A DNA stretch of 64,000 nucleotides from Gnetum montanum (GCA_015680685.1 MNCI01030304.1:790219-854218); one strand, 5' to 3'. Positions 33,691 to 45,399 are shown, counted from the stretch's first letter. Translations and numbers: made by a program. The notes: a model not told the origin generated them from the sequence alone.

Positions 33691-34507
33691 TAATTCAGAC
33701 ATCTCCTTTTTTCTTAGGACATTCATGCACATAATGACCTTGGTTTTTGCAAGCAAAACAAACAACCTTCTTTCTCGAAAATGGTCCTTTTCTCTTCTTC
33801 ACAAAAAATACTTTCTAAGTAGGCTTGAATGTTTTCTACCACTTTTTTCTCGTAAATCTTGGAACTTTGGATTTGCGAACATGTCTTCATTTTGGATGTC
33901 GAGAGGGAGATTGAGGTGGTTGACCAAACACATCAACCCCATCAAGGTTTGCACAAACTTTAGTTGTTGGTAACAAAGTTTGCAACAAAACATGGTAATA
34001 GGAAAATTGCAATTCTTGTCTAACCATGTGCACTAAATCAGCAAAGTAGGTTAGTGACAAATCAATATTTTTATCCATTACTTTATAAAGAACCATTTGC
34101 CCTAGCTTTGCAGGTAGGCTTCCCAAATAAAGATATGGAATCATTTGATCTCGATGCAATGCTAATATGTAAACTCCATTTGCATACTCAGTGCTAAATT
34201 GTTTAAAATATCTTAAATCATGAAGCTTTCATTGACTTAACAACAACTTATCTTTTAGTCTTAAATTAGCAGAAAAATCTACTGTGAATTCAATAACTAA
34301 TGCAATGAACACACCTTGTAATCCTATGTTGATGATTTTCTCTTGCTGTGCTTGGCTTGAACTTTTCCACCAATGTCTGATTTTACCAGCTGCTCTGGCA
34401 AAAGCTCCTATAATAACAGTTCTTTCATCAAGATTGAGGACATGCATGGTTGTTTTGAGTTGATCAACCCATAATCTGATAGCATGCAAAAGTTCCTTTG
34501 GTGGCAA
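33691..34507 (-). pseudogene. Viral capsid protein with zinc knuckle, right copy
   Basis: Same protein as 28979-29820. Pieces: 34507-34229 (N-terminal capsid core), 34159-33887 (second core part), and a clean knuckle 'CFACKNQGHYVHEC' at about 33760-33715. A stop at about 34227, where the left copy is open, splits the core; the left copy in turn lost the acidic tail that this one keeps. Capsid packages viral DNA. Confidence 0.78.
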
Positions 34508-35531
34508 GAAATGTATATCAATAACTGGTATAGATGCAGTTGACCACTGCTGAAATGCTGAGAATGCTAGTGGTGGATTAACTAGTTGTCATTGCTAGGG
34601 AGGATTTGGACCTCTTCTAGCCATCATAATGCGTTGTTGACAATCAGATTCATCTTCGTATAGTGATTTTATACTTTTTGGACTTGTTGGACCTAATTCA
34701 GATTTCCTAGGCTTTTTGCCTTCCTTTTCCTATTCTAGACAGCGAATGTTTTTCAATAAGAGCACTATCTCTTGGATCATGAACATTAGTTTGAGCTCTA
34801 GAAGATACTGGTGGTCCAGCTGGTTCTACCTGGGCCAATTGGTTATAAGTATTGTTAAGCTTAGGCAATATCAATTGATTTTCCAATGTATAAATCTCTT
34901 TCAAGTTCTGGTATTTTAGACTCGCTTGCTGACACTTCTGCTAACGCTGGGTAACTTTGTCTTCGATAATAATAGCATAAGCTTCTAGATGATCTTTCAA
35001 TTCTTTGGATAGTTCAGCACAATGATCATTGAATTTTTCTACTTTAGATTCAATAGTTTGAAGAGTATCAGTGATCTAATTGATGTGCCTTAAAGCATAA
35101 GATGCCAAATGGCAAAGATAGTTCAGTTGGCGTATAGCATCCTACTGTTCTTTAGTGCTATTGATTGAATGTTCCAGAAGGTAATTGCAATTAGCTCTTA
35201 TTGTAGGCTGCTCTACTTAAGATGCTGTTGTGCTGTAGGTAGCATGAGGCAGCCAATGTCCTCTGTATAATAACATTCAATCTTCCACTTGGCGGTAGGA
35301 GGGTTGCATCATATGAATCCGATGACGCAACATGAACATTGTGGCACAAGCATCATAATTTGGTGAACTTTCTCCTATGGTATTTCCATGACTCGAGCCT
35401 TCATCAAACTTTTTAGGAGGTAATACAGCTAGACTTGCTTCTAGGGTGATTGTAGCTGACCTTCCAAATTGTTGAAGTGGATATTAACTCCATCTTCTTT
35501 TCAGCTTTTCATAAGTTTTGAATTCTTGCTC
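34508..35531 (-). pseudogene. Viral coiled-coil linker, right copy
   Basis: Matches 28010-28978 of the left arm. 'ESKVEKFNDHCAELSKELKDH' is the coiled-coil core. It contains TAG at 35144-35142 and 34943-34941, both shared with the left arm, plus a private TAA near 35218. A small indel near 34740 shifts the frame relative to the left copy. The function is likely structural (virion-associated), but that is inference from position. Confidence 0.6.
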
Positions 35532-36125
35532 CTACAAAAGGCATTGAATTTGAGGAAAACTTTGTACATACCCTGGTATGCAAATTGAATGAACACATGC
35601 TAGAAAATTATGGCTTTCTTTAGGAAATTGCACTCCCCATTTGAGTTTGTGATTCATCAGCATAGTGTTAGATAATTGAAATGTTCCACGAGCTGCAATG
35701 GTTGTGTACACTGCTCCTGGCAAAAGTTCTACTACATGGATTTCAATACATAACAACAATGCACTTGTTATGTAATCAACTTCTAGTGCGAGTTGATAAT
35801 TGGATTGCACAATGCAAAGGGCATCTGATTCTAATTTTCCATGAAATTGACAAATTTTAGCTTTTTCCCATGCAATTTCAGGATCACTGCGAATACCATC
35901 ACCAATAACATGACTATCCAGCAAGGTAACCACATGTTCAGCACTAATATTATAGCTAAACTTTGGGTTGACTATAATATCGAGTTGTTCTAGATGCACA
36001 TAATTATGACCTTGTTCTTTCCATTTTAACACTTCATCTTCAGTGAAGAGGGGCAAAAATATTGGGCAGATTCCTTGAACTTTAATATCTAACAAGGCTT
36101 CAATTTTCTTTATAGATGTAGACAT
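35532..36125 (-). pseudogene. Viral movement protein, right copy, open for 197 codons
   Basis: The better-kept of the two copies: open from its ATG through the whole 30K-like core ('NYVHLEQLDIIVNPKF', 'VTLLDSHVIGDG', 'LLLCIEIHVVELLPGAVY'). The Gly codon here corresponds to the TGA at 27659 of the left copy. A stop at about 35532 cuts the C-terminal tail. The ATG directly follows the TGA of the upstream ORF. Confidence 0.7.
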
Positions 36126-37100
36126 TCATGCAAAAATTTTATTAGCAAAATTATAGATAGATTCTTTAAGGATATCAAGAAAATGAATATCTTTATGACC
36201 ACCTTTTGACATGAATGACTTCTTCTTTAACAATGCTTCTGAAAATGGTAAAATTGCTTGTTGATCATGCGACAATTCATTCTCTACTTCTTTTCCTTTA
36301 TCTGGTATACTTATACTACTAGATCTAAGCATCAAAATCCATGGATAACCATTAAAAACTGCATCATCATCTATTATTTCATCATCACTATTCATTCTTA
36401 CATCATCTTCTAAGTCTTCTAAAGAAGCATGTATTAACATATTAAACACTTTTTGCCTAAAATATAAATTTTCCTCTACTTGTACCTGTGTTTCTGTAGC
36501 TTCATCATAAATAATGGTAGAAACTTCATCATTGACTTGCGTCTTTCCTTGAGCAATTTCTTCTAAGAGCTTCTGGTCTTCATCTTCAAAGGACTGGGGC
36601 CTTTGTCTTGATATAAGTCTCCAATTGCTGATGGCGGATAGATGTATTCTTCACCGCATTTATCATAAGAAACAACTTGAGGTGGAAATCCTAACTTAGG
36701 AGGATACTCAAGAGGATTAGGTTGATTTAGATCAGATTGAACAACCAAATTCAAATCAGGCAAACCAGGCATATCATCATCTGGTAGACTTTCTATTTTG
36801 AAGATAACAGGACAAGACTTTGACTATCCTAAGGGACCATACAATTCATTTGGACACAATTGAGGATAAGATTCTAACCTTTTCATTCTGGATTTTACAA
36901 CATCTTTGTTCATAAGATTTGGAGTTGACACATAACAAGAACCCATAGTCCAATAATATTGAGACACAATACTTATCCATTCTTCAGTAGGCTTTGCAAT
37001 TGTTTCCCAATACAAATGTCCTAAGCACCTTGGATTTTTTATCTTTTCTTTGTATTCAAACAGAGTCTGAGATAACATAGTTAAATTATTAGCTTGCCAT
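36126..37100 (-). pseudogene. Viral N-terminal ORF, right copy
   Basis: Same ORF as 26403-27373. Pieces: 37114-36824, 36772-36563 and 36449-36126, separated by single stops or short shifts. The first in-frame Met near 37090 may be the true start; Mets further upstream would lie in ASPM-like sequence. No domain recognised; it is acidic in its second half. Confidence 0.68.
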
Positions 37101-38190
37101 CTTTTAGCTGTCAATGGTATCGAAGCCTATAGAGAAGAAGCTATGATATATTCTGCCACTCAAAACTCAAGACGATGTTGTGAAAAGCTTGTGGAAGTAG
37201 GTGAAATTGATAAGATTCTATAGGTAATTAGGTCAGCCAACAGAAGTGCACCTTTTGAGGAAGTGCTAAAGCATGCATTGTCTATACTTTCCAACATTGC
37301 TGGCCATCAAGATCTAGCTCCATTTATTATAAATACCCCTAGATCAATCAACACAGTTGCTAAGCAGCTAATGAGGTAACATCAGAGCTTGTTATTAACC
37401 ACATTTTCATATGATGTTCTATAGCACATTATGTATAGATATGATATTGCATATGCAAATTTAGTTACTTTGTTTTAAATGTTACCAAGAACGTATTGTA
37501 ATTTCTTTAATAATGTTTTCAAAACTCATAGTACATTTCTACTATTCAATGGACAATACATTGGGCCATCTTATAACATTCTTGATAATTTCATTTGCAG
37601 AAATAATAATCAAGGTTTTTTCAAGGCAGCTCAAGTCTTGAAAAAGCTTTGTGCAGTGCAGGAAGGAGCAGAAGCTCTACATAAACTACCTCTATTCATC
37701 CGTAGCCTGATGCAACTTTCACAAAGTCTATTGAAAAAACTGCAGACCCAGAAAATTTGATTTCCTATTTCTTGTAGAGAAGTTTGTACATTTATTACTT
37801 TTAAATGCATCCCATACATATTTGGATTAGAAGGCTTAATGCTAAAGACTTCCTTTTGTAGGAATCTGGAGAGGCTTAACCAGTGATCCAACTGTGAAGA
37901 TGGCAGAGAATAAATGGAAAAATATGCTTTTGCAACATCAGTTAATAACTGAACTTTTGCAACTCATCCAGCGCAAGCCCACCCTAGTCCTTGTGCCAAA
38001 GAAAGAAGATATTTAGAAGTCCCAAAGGTTCCAAGTAGTGTGCCACCAAAGATGAGACAACGTTGATAATCAGAATTAATGAAAGGAAATAATAGAAGAT
38101 ACCCATTTCAGGATTGTTCTAATCAGTAGCCATGTGTTTATGCTTAATTAAGAATGAGGTACTAATTTGCACCTTTGCACTACCTTGAAT
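37101..38190 (+). pseudogene. ASPM-like gene fragment, right copy
   Basis: Plus strand. Exon a, about 37101-37375: 'LLAVNGIEAYREEAM', 'NSRRCCEKLVEVGEIDKIL', TAG, 'SANRSAPFEEVLKHALSIL', '...KQLMR', donor GT at 37376. Intron of 225 bp. Acceptor 'tcatttgcag' ends at 37600. Exon b 37601-37762: 'GFFKAAQVLKKLCAVQEGAEALHKLPLFIRSL', then TGA. A possible exon c starts after 'ccttttgtag' (37861): 'MAENKWKNMLLQHQLITELL'. The pattern matches the C-terminal helical repeats of plant ASPM proteins as I recall them. Retained introns show it came from genomic DNA, not from an mRNA copy. Confidence 0.65.
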
Positions 38191-38205
38191 TTGTTTTGGA
38201 CCAAT

Positions 38206-39500
38206 CTTCATAACATATTCTGATTGATAACACATTCTTTTCTTCTATGGAAGCTAGTTGGTATGCTTTCCCTGATCTTTTTCCTTAACTTGTACATTGA
38301 CTTGGATCTTAATCTTGTTTGGGGTGTACTGATTTTGTAATTGAAAGATGGTGGTTCTGGAATTCATCTGCTCTAACATGCTCTTGAATATATTTTTCTT
38401 TAGTATTAAATATATATATTCCATGTAACTAGATATACCCAACCATTTACTAATGCAAATCATAATATCTGTTCCAAAGCTATTTTGAGAGCACGAATGA
38501 ATTAGTTGTTCAACATTGCTTTATTTTTGTTGAAAGAAGATAGCCATGCAAGGATTATTGTGTATCTTCTAACAAGCTACCATGATACCAACTACACAGA
38601 ATAGGATTCAAAGAAAAAGATGGAAAAATCTCATGCTCTAAAATGTGATTTTAATTTTTCTATCAAAAATGTTGTTAATTTCATGATTACATAAGAGAAC
38701 ATAAGGTGGATCTATTTTTGTAACTTCGAAATTTTTAGTATAACATAATTCATCACGGGTTGCTTCTAAGGATAACCATTGGAATTAAACCTTCCTACAT
38801 GCTGTAACCAATTCAACAATTCCCCATTACATTGGTATAATTAGGTATTATAAAAAATGTTCTAAAATGTAACATAACTATGTTTTTAACTATTTCCAAA
38901 TTCCATGGAATGAAATTGAATTATTGAGTCTAAAATTATATTGAATTATGTAATTACAGATAAGGATCTGTTAGGTAAATGACATTATTTGAAATTGAAT
39001 AATACAAAATGTGGATCTAGAATTATGGATAAGACCATCTTTAAAGCAAGTTACTTACTTTTAGTCATCTTTACAGAAGTTCTGAAATACCTTAAATCAA
39101 ATTTCAAACACTTGAGTAACACACATTCTAAACCTTCATATATCCCTTTGTTCTATTAAACTATTTGATTTTAAATGAATGTTTGAACTAGAATGATTTA
39201 GACTTATGACTTTAGAAACATCTTGCCTTTTTGCAAGTACTTTATTTTAAAAAATAGTTTGTCTCATTTCAACATTATTCATGGATTGGTTACATGATTT
39301 CTTTTTCTACCTCTCCCTTCCAACATTAATAAAAATAATAATACCAAAGAACAACATATATTTAAGTATACATGTTTGTAAAAATGTATAAACCATTTTC
39401 ATGCTTAACCACTCCTAAAATTCCAAGTTGATTCTTAAAATATGCATGCATATTCTCGTTTAGATTTGCTATAAACTATTTGTTAATGCCAACATTGCCT
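38206..39500. other. AT-rich sequence, nothing recognised
   Basis: No convincing coding frame, repeat or RNA gene. It could be the continuation of the ASPM-like locus (3' flank or intron), but this cannot be shown from the sequence. Confidence 0.5.
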
Positions 39501-39509
39501 ATGCTAGGC

Positions 39510-39720
39510 ACAGGGCCATGACTTATTGGTCTAATCAACAAGGTGCTTGTTGGTTAGGAGAGTTGTGAGATTTCAAACCTATCCTAGACTTTTGAAAATT
39601 CAAATCTCAACTTGACTTTATATATAACATACACATAATCTAGGTAAGGAAAGCATTTCACGAAGGTCAACAAGCTACAAATTCGTAAGTGGACCTTGGT
39701 TCTCATAGAGAATGAAACAT
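39510..39720 (+). repeat. Possible tRNA-derived SINE
   Basis: 'ggccatgacttattggtctaa' at about 39512 resembles an A box region, and 'gttaggagagttgtgagatttcaaacc' ends in a B-box-like 'gatttcaaacc' (39565-39580) at tRNA-like spacing. An AT-rich body follows. There is no clear poly(A) tail or target duplication, so this is only a suggestion. Confidence 0.3.
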
Positions 39721-39799
39721 CCAATCATGGAAGTATCATTAGCAATGGTAGTTTATAGTATTTTAATTTAAGTTACTAGTTATAGCCATAGTACTTCAT

Positions 39800-41080
39800 C
39801 TACTACAAATACCAATGGCTAGAGGTATGTGGTGCTAATGCTATGAATGTGATTCTCTTGGATGGAAAACAACCCTTTCCTCACCAAATGGCAATGCTTC
39901 CAGTCCAAGACAAAGATTGGTAGTAGTGGATGTGTGTTAGAGGCGTGAACGATAGATGTTACGTAGTAGTGGTAGTGGGCATAGTGGATGTAACTAACAA
40001 GGTGAGGTGGGCAGACGAATGGTGGAGAACATGGACATGGACATTTAATTCCACTAGCTATAGCCACTATAAAAGTAGAGGGGCTAGGACCAGCATGGGG
40101 TATCAGAAAAGTAGTGAGATCGAGGTCTCTCTCACTGGTCAAGGAAAGGAAGAGTGCATTAGCAAGGCTGCATGAAGGCACATAGTAACGGAGCTATCGG
40201 AGCTATCGGTGATAGGCAAGAAGCCTCTCTACGGTAGCGGATGGGTAGGCATCATCTCTAAGCCAAAGGCGGTGATTGTGTGGGAGTTGCGCAAGTGACA
40301 TGCAATGGCATGTCAGCATGGTAGCATAGCACATCAGTAAGTGGCAACATCAACAGTGTGGCATGCGACATCAACGATGAATCATTAGCAAATACTAAGG
40401 GGTGTGCAATGGCAGTGCATGAACTATGAGGCATGTGAGTGGTAACAAATTACACATGGCAATGAAGCACACGTGCTTGTGACATGCAACAGCAGTGGTC
40501 GTTGGGCACATGTCGGTAGGTGCATCAACAATGGTGTGTCAACAGTTGTGCATGCAGTGATCATGTGGCAATAATTGCAGTGGGTGGCATAGTTGTACGC
40601 ATGACGACTAGCAATGGTAGGCCGGCATGTCAAAGGTGCATGACAATGATAGTAGACACTACAATGATGTTAGACAATAATTAGAGTAGCATCGTTAGAG
40701 GCGATGGTTGCATAGGAGTTGCAAGTAGTGATCATGCATGCAACAGTGGACAATTGGTAATGTGCGGTAGTTAGTAGTAGGTGGTGGTTGGCAATGGTTT
40801 GCAGTTGTAGTAATGGCAACACCTAGTCATAGTGGAAGCACATCCCTTGGTAGTGGAATTTTTTTCATTGTGGTACCAAGGTTTTTTTCTTGGTAGCAAC
40901 AGTAGTGATGCAAAGTGATTGCAATGGTGGCAAGCGGCGATCGTGCACAACGACAAAGGGGTAGGATCCACATGTAATCGTAACATCACATAGCCCTCTC
41001 TAGCTGAGACTATTCTTGGGTTTCTGTACCCATACAGGAGGTGCCCTAGGTGATATTCTCTTTAAATGAGATTTTTTTCT
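39800..41080. other. GC-richer non-coding sequence of unknown origin
   Basis: Base composition changes sharply from its surroundings: many 'ggcaacatcaa', 'gtggca', 'tgcatg' words without a regular period. No coding frame on either strand convinces; the ORFs at 39930-40990 are low-complexity. It could be the 5' untranslated region of the LINE that follows or part of an old repeat. Confidence 0.4.
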
Positions 41081-41641
41081 GGGTGTTGGTGCGTCCAAAA
41101 CTTACACATCAACACCTTTTTGGTGCTAGAAGGAGGGCCAATTTTTAGCTGATTTTCCATTTTCTAAAATATCAATTTTTCTTGTGATTTTTTCTGTTCC
41201 TGATCTTGTTTTGTTCCTATTTTAAAATTGTTTTTTCCCTAAATTTTATTTTCTTATGCTCCCTATTGAAAACCACTATTTCTGAACTCTTTACTTTTTG
41301 CCTTTTTCTTTTGAAAAATTCATGTTTCCTGAAAATTGTCATTTTCATTTTTGGAATCCTAAACCTTCTTTTCCCAGTCTTAATTTTGGTGGTCCTTACC
41401 TTAGTCCTGACTTTGGTAAGGTGGTTTTCACTAATTATTCAGTTTCCATGTCCCGTAAGCTCCTGGAGAAGGAGCCATCATCCAGGGACTCAAGCTATAG
41501 CCCAGTTGTGTAGGAGGGGGGGAGTCGCCCCGAACACCCATGTGAGAGTCTCTTAAAGGATAAATAAGCTCAATGAAATATTGATTTAGGATTGCAAAAG
41601 ATCCTTTGGGAAGTCTACCAACACCACTCATCCAAGCATAC

Positions 41642-42330
41642 ATGAAGGTCTTCAGCTGGAACTATAGGGGACGGCGTACACACTATGAAAGAAATACCTT
41701 GAGAAGAATTGTTCATGATGAAGAATATGATATCGTATGCCTCTAAGAGACCAAGCTACAAGAAAAAAAATCACACCATCTCTTCTATGATAGCTAGAAA
41801 GTCCATGTACACCCATGCATGGGTTGGGCGGGGGGTCTAGCTATCCTAGCCTGCTACAACATGACATTGGTTAACTCCTCACAATGGATCATGATAGTCC
41901 ATATCCCCTCTCGAGGGATTTGGTTGATCAACTTCTATGGGGCATAGATGTGGGAACAGAGTTGTAGGAGATGGAGCGTGTGGCAACATTGGTAAAATAC
42001 TACCTAGCATGGCTAATTGTGGGGGATTTCAACCAAAGATTACACCCATGGGAAAAGTCAGGTGGTGAAGCTCCCCTCTTGACACCCAAGAGTTTTAGGA
42101 TTTCCTAGTAGCCCACTTGCTGGTGGATCTGCCCATTGAGAGTTTCCATTTCACATAGAGCAATAGGTAGAAAGGCCCTGACCGCATCCTTTCTAGAATT
42201 GATAGGATCTGCATCACTTTTGACCTCCTCCTTTAGTTGGCAATGCTGGTTACAAGACAGGAATGGGTGGCATCAGACCATCGATCCCTAGTTTGTCTAC
42301 TTGGGCCCGAAAGGTATCTGACCCCGCGAC
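41642..42330 (+). pseudogene. LINE endonuclease domain
   Basis: From the ATG at 41642: 'MKVFSWNYRGRRTHYERNTL' is the conserved start (Asn in 'WN.RG' binds metal), followed by 'YDIVCL*ETKLQE', where the catalytic Glu of 'Q/x-E-T-K' is kept and the preceding Gln codon has become TAG. Downstream parts are in shifted frames. The enzyme would nick target DNA to prime reverse transcription. Confidence 0.78.
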
Positions 42331-42839
42331 CATTTCGTTTTGAGGCAACTTGGCTGTACAAGCCATGGTTGAGGTCATTGGTGGAGGACATCTAGGCAGA
42401 CTACTAGTAGGGCCAAGGAGATCCCAAGAATTTCCTCAAAGAAGGCTTGCTTCATTTGAAGTGGGCTATCCAGGCCCTGCCACTAGAGGACAAATTCTCT
42501 TTTAGGATGAGTCACATGACGCTTTGGGTTAAGTTGAATTAGATCTAGATCAAACAGGAGGCAGGGGAGGACCTGCGTGAAGAAGAGAAAAACATTCTAC
42601 AGTAACTTCAGGGCCTTGACTTGAAGGAGGAGACATATTGAAAACAAAGATCAAGGATTAGATGGCTCTGGGAGGGGGATAGGCAAATGAACTTCTTCTT
42701 TGCTGTCACCAAGACATAAGGATGGAGCCAACCACATAGTTTGCATACCATAGAGGGGGGGATAATTGATGATCCAAAAAGCAGCACTAGGGAGCTGACA
42801 CAATGTTGGGAGAAGATCTGGGCCAAGTGACCCACAAAG

Positions 42840-43920
42840 CCCATATCGGTCCAAATTGTGAAGGTGCTAAATAAGAAGGATAACACTCTATTGCTAGCTC
42901 CATTCTCATGGCAGGAACTCATAGCAACAATCAGCAACATGCTGGGAGGAAAGGCACCTGGGTCGGATGGTTAGAGCCTCAAATTTTTTAGGACCTTCCT
43001 GGATTTGGTAGGACCCAACATTCTAGATGCTTTCAACCTTATGTTGGCCAAGAGGTAGGTCTGAAGGGAGCTTAATTGTTCTCGAATTGTGTGCATCCCC
43101 AAGCAAGCATAGGCGCACAGCCCAGAACATTTTCAACCTATCGAGGTTTGCAACGTTTTGATTTGATTATTCTCCAAAATTATTTTTTGTAAGTTAGCAC
43201 CGCTAATGCCCAAAATAGTGGGAGTAAACCAAACAGGTTTTGTACAAGACTAGACCCTACAGGACCAAGTGCTTCTCATGCAGGAGGTGTTTCATTCTCT
43301 TTGAATATCAAATTTCCCAAGGCCATGCCTCAAGGTAGACATCACCAAGGCATACAATACACTTAGCTGGGAAGCCCTTACCACCACATGCAGCGAAAAG
43401 GTTTCAACTTGGGTTTTATCTAACTTTGCATCCTCATGCAATCATGCTTAGGTTTCTCCTTTGACGTGGGGGGGCAGTTGTGGGGTCTCTCCTCACCTAG
43501 GAGGGGGTTGCAGTAGGGAGACCCCCTATCATCCCTACTTTTCATCATTGTTATGGATTAGATGCAACATTATTTTAGGGTGGTGGGGGTTGGTGGTCTA
43601 GAAATTACAGGGGTGGAATGTTAGGCTGAGCATTACACGGATGTCACAATGTTGCTTAGTCGTGCAGGGGTCCCACAAGCATGATGCATCAATGTGGCAC
43701 TCTCATGGTTGGTGGAAGAGCTAGACTGGAGATCAATAGGGCCAAGTCAACAGCTCATTTTATCAATGTGGACACACAGATAAAGAGCTAAGTGGTGCAA
43801 GTCCTAAACATTCCACCCGAAATAGTCAAAGATACCTACTTGGGTATCCCACTTTTCTAGTGGGGGTGGTGTATGTCTTGGAGAACGTTGTTGGAAAAGG
43901 TTGAAAGAAAGGTGGGACAC
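42840..43920 (+). pseudogene. LINE reverse transcriptase domain
   Basis: 'ISNMLGGKAPGSDG' at about 42930-42975 is the 'K.PG.DG' motif that opens L1 reverse transcriptases; 'LKFFRTFLDLVGP' follows. 'CLKVDITKAYNTLSWEAL' (43325-43380) holds the first catalytic Asp. The Tyr/Phe-Ala-Asp-Asp box is degraded to 'HYTDVTMLLS' near 43632-43660. Many stops and frameshifts. Spacing fits the family. Confidence 0.8.
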
Positions 43921-44389
43921 TGGGCCAATCATTTCCTGACCAGGAAGGGGCGATTAGTAGTGGCGTTGGGGATACTCACGGTAATAACCCAGTTTGTGGC
44001 CATGGTTTCCACCCCTTCGTGCGCCATTATTGACAAACTCAACATGTGAATCTAATAATTTGTCTAGTCAAGGGCAAGGGAGGCAAAATCCACCTTGTGA
44101 GTTGGGATCAGGTCACGTGCCCTCGTAGCGCAGGGGGGAGGGGGGCTAGGCATTTCCAAGTTTCAGGATAAAGTGATGATGGAACAGTAGCGCCTGTTAC
44201 TAGAAAGCCAGCCTACTGGGTCCAAGTAATGAATGCAAAATACCAATGGTGGGAGGTGGGAGTGTAGGAATCGAAAGCTTGGCAGATGCTTTACGACCAT
44301 GCACACAAAATGCAGGTGCAAGGGTGGTTGATTCTTGAGCCGTGCTGCTTGCTAGCGGCCATGTACCCACCAGTACTAGGGTAGCGGCA

Positions 44390-44672
44390 AATTTGGCAAG
44401 GACAGCTACCCAAGAAAATTAAAGTGTTTCTATGGTTAATTAAGAACAACACAGTACTTGTTCGAGCACTCTTATCCAGACAAGGCCTTGTTTTGGATGA
44501 CACTTGTCCTCTGTGTGGCGCTGCGCCCAAGACCATGCAACACTTTATTTACCAATGCACCTACATGTGCTCCATGTGGCATACTATAGGTGCAGCCCTC
44601 CTTGATGAACTTCATAGGAGATTCTCAAGCCACGCTACTTTTATGGGTAGCATGGAAGACGAGAAATTGTAA
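44390..44672 (+). pseudogene. LINE zf-RVT domain
   Basis: 82 open codons from 44424: 'MFLWLIKNNTVLVRALLSRQ', then 'CPLCGAAPKTMQHFIYQC'. The Cys-x2-Cys...His...Cys pattern is the zf-RVT module at the C-terminus of plant LINE-encoded polymerases, likely a nucleic-acid contact. This is the best-kept piece of the element. Confidence 0.85.
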
Positions 44673-45399
44673 AATCTTCCAACAACACAGATTGCACCCC
44701 CCACCCTCCACAGGTGGTTTCCCAGGCCAAAGTTGTATGGAAAGAGATTGAAGCAGTGATAGGAGTCACGCTAATGTACAAGCTTGACTATGTGGCATTC
44801 CTAGTGGATGAGGAGCTATGGTAGTTGGTGGAGAAGTGCGATTGGAGCGACACCCTGCAACAGCTAGTCGGTGACCTAGACCTCCTAGACGACACTTTTT
44901 TCACTAACTGGCACAAGGACCAAACCTAATCTAAGGTCATCATCATTGAGCCTTCGATTGCCAGGTGTTTGGGGGCCCAAGTAGATGGCGAAATCATTCT
45001 ACCCTCCACACGCAGGCTACAAGACATAGAAATTTTCTTCAATGGGCTAATGCCATAAATGCAAAGTAGACAAGTTCCCAGATCCTCTCTATCCTAGATC
45101 TAGGCCCAAGCAGCGGATCTTGTGGATAGATTTTTTGTCTAGTCTAGCAACAGGTCAAAACTTCAAGGCATCCACTTCGCTTTCCTCAAATGCCTTAAAT
45201 TAGGATTTAGGGTTAACCTACCTAGGTTCTTTCTAGAAACTCTACAATAGCAAAGGTGAGGTTGCCACTCTAGGCTCATCCTGGCCTTGTGGCGGGGGGC
45301 AACGGGGGGCAACATCCTTCTGCAGCGTACCCCTCGCTGGGAGGCTCCCCGTCTGACCCATCCCATCCAACCGATCAGGAAAGTTTATGGACCCAGCCC

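Larger units (their letters stand above)
29857..37100 (-). mobile_element. Endogenous caulimovirid (pararetrovirus), near full-length, decayed
   Basis: About 7.2 kb on the minus strand, the size of a caulimovirid genome. Order from 37100 downward: unknown N-terminal ORF, movement protein, coiled-coil linker, capsid with zinc knuckle, aspartic protease, reverse transcriptase, RNase H, C-terminal tail, TATA promoter, leader, tRNA-Met primer site. There is no integrase and no LTR, which separates it from gypsy elements. Several ORFs carry stops, so it is a fossil. The right-arm part (33690-37100) is duplicated in inverted form at 26403-29804; the part 29857-33690 is single copy. Host range cannot be told. 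Genus unknown. Confidence 0.85.
33690..38205. repeat. Right arm of the 4.5-kb inverted repeat
   Basis: Reverse complement of 25300-29804. It contains the 5' half of the viral genome (minus strand) and ASPM-like exons (plus strand). The distance between arms is 3.9 kb. The outer edge fades out between about 38185 and 38205. Confidence 0.92.

Noticed and set aside
33626-33973. Plus-strand ORF of 115 codons rich in Phe and Leu
   Set aside because: It is the antisense of the viral capsid tail and zinc knuckle, whose minus-strand reading has recognisable motifs.
39819-40990. Several short ORFs on both strands in the GC-richer island
   Set aside because: Low complexity, no motif and no consistent frame; likely chance.
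41206-41556. ORF of 116 codons upstream of the LINE endonuclease as LINE ORF1
   Set aside because: It is Phe/Leu-rich, without zinc knuckle or RNA-binding pattern, and too short.
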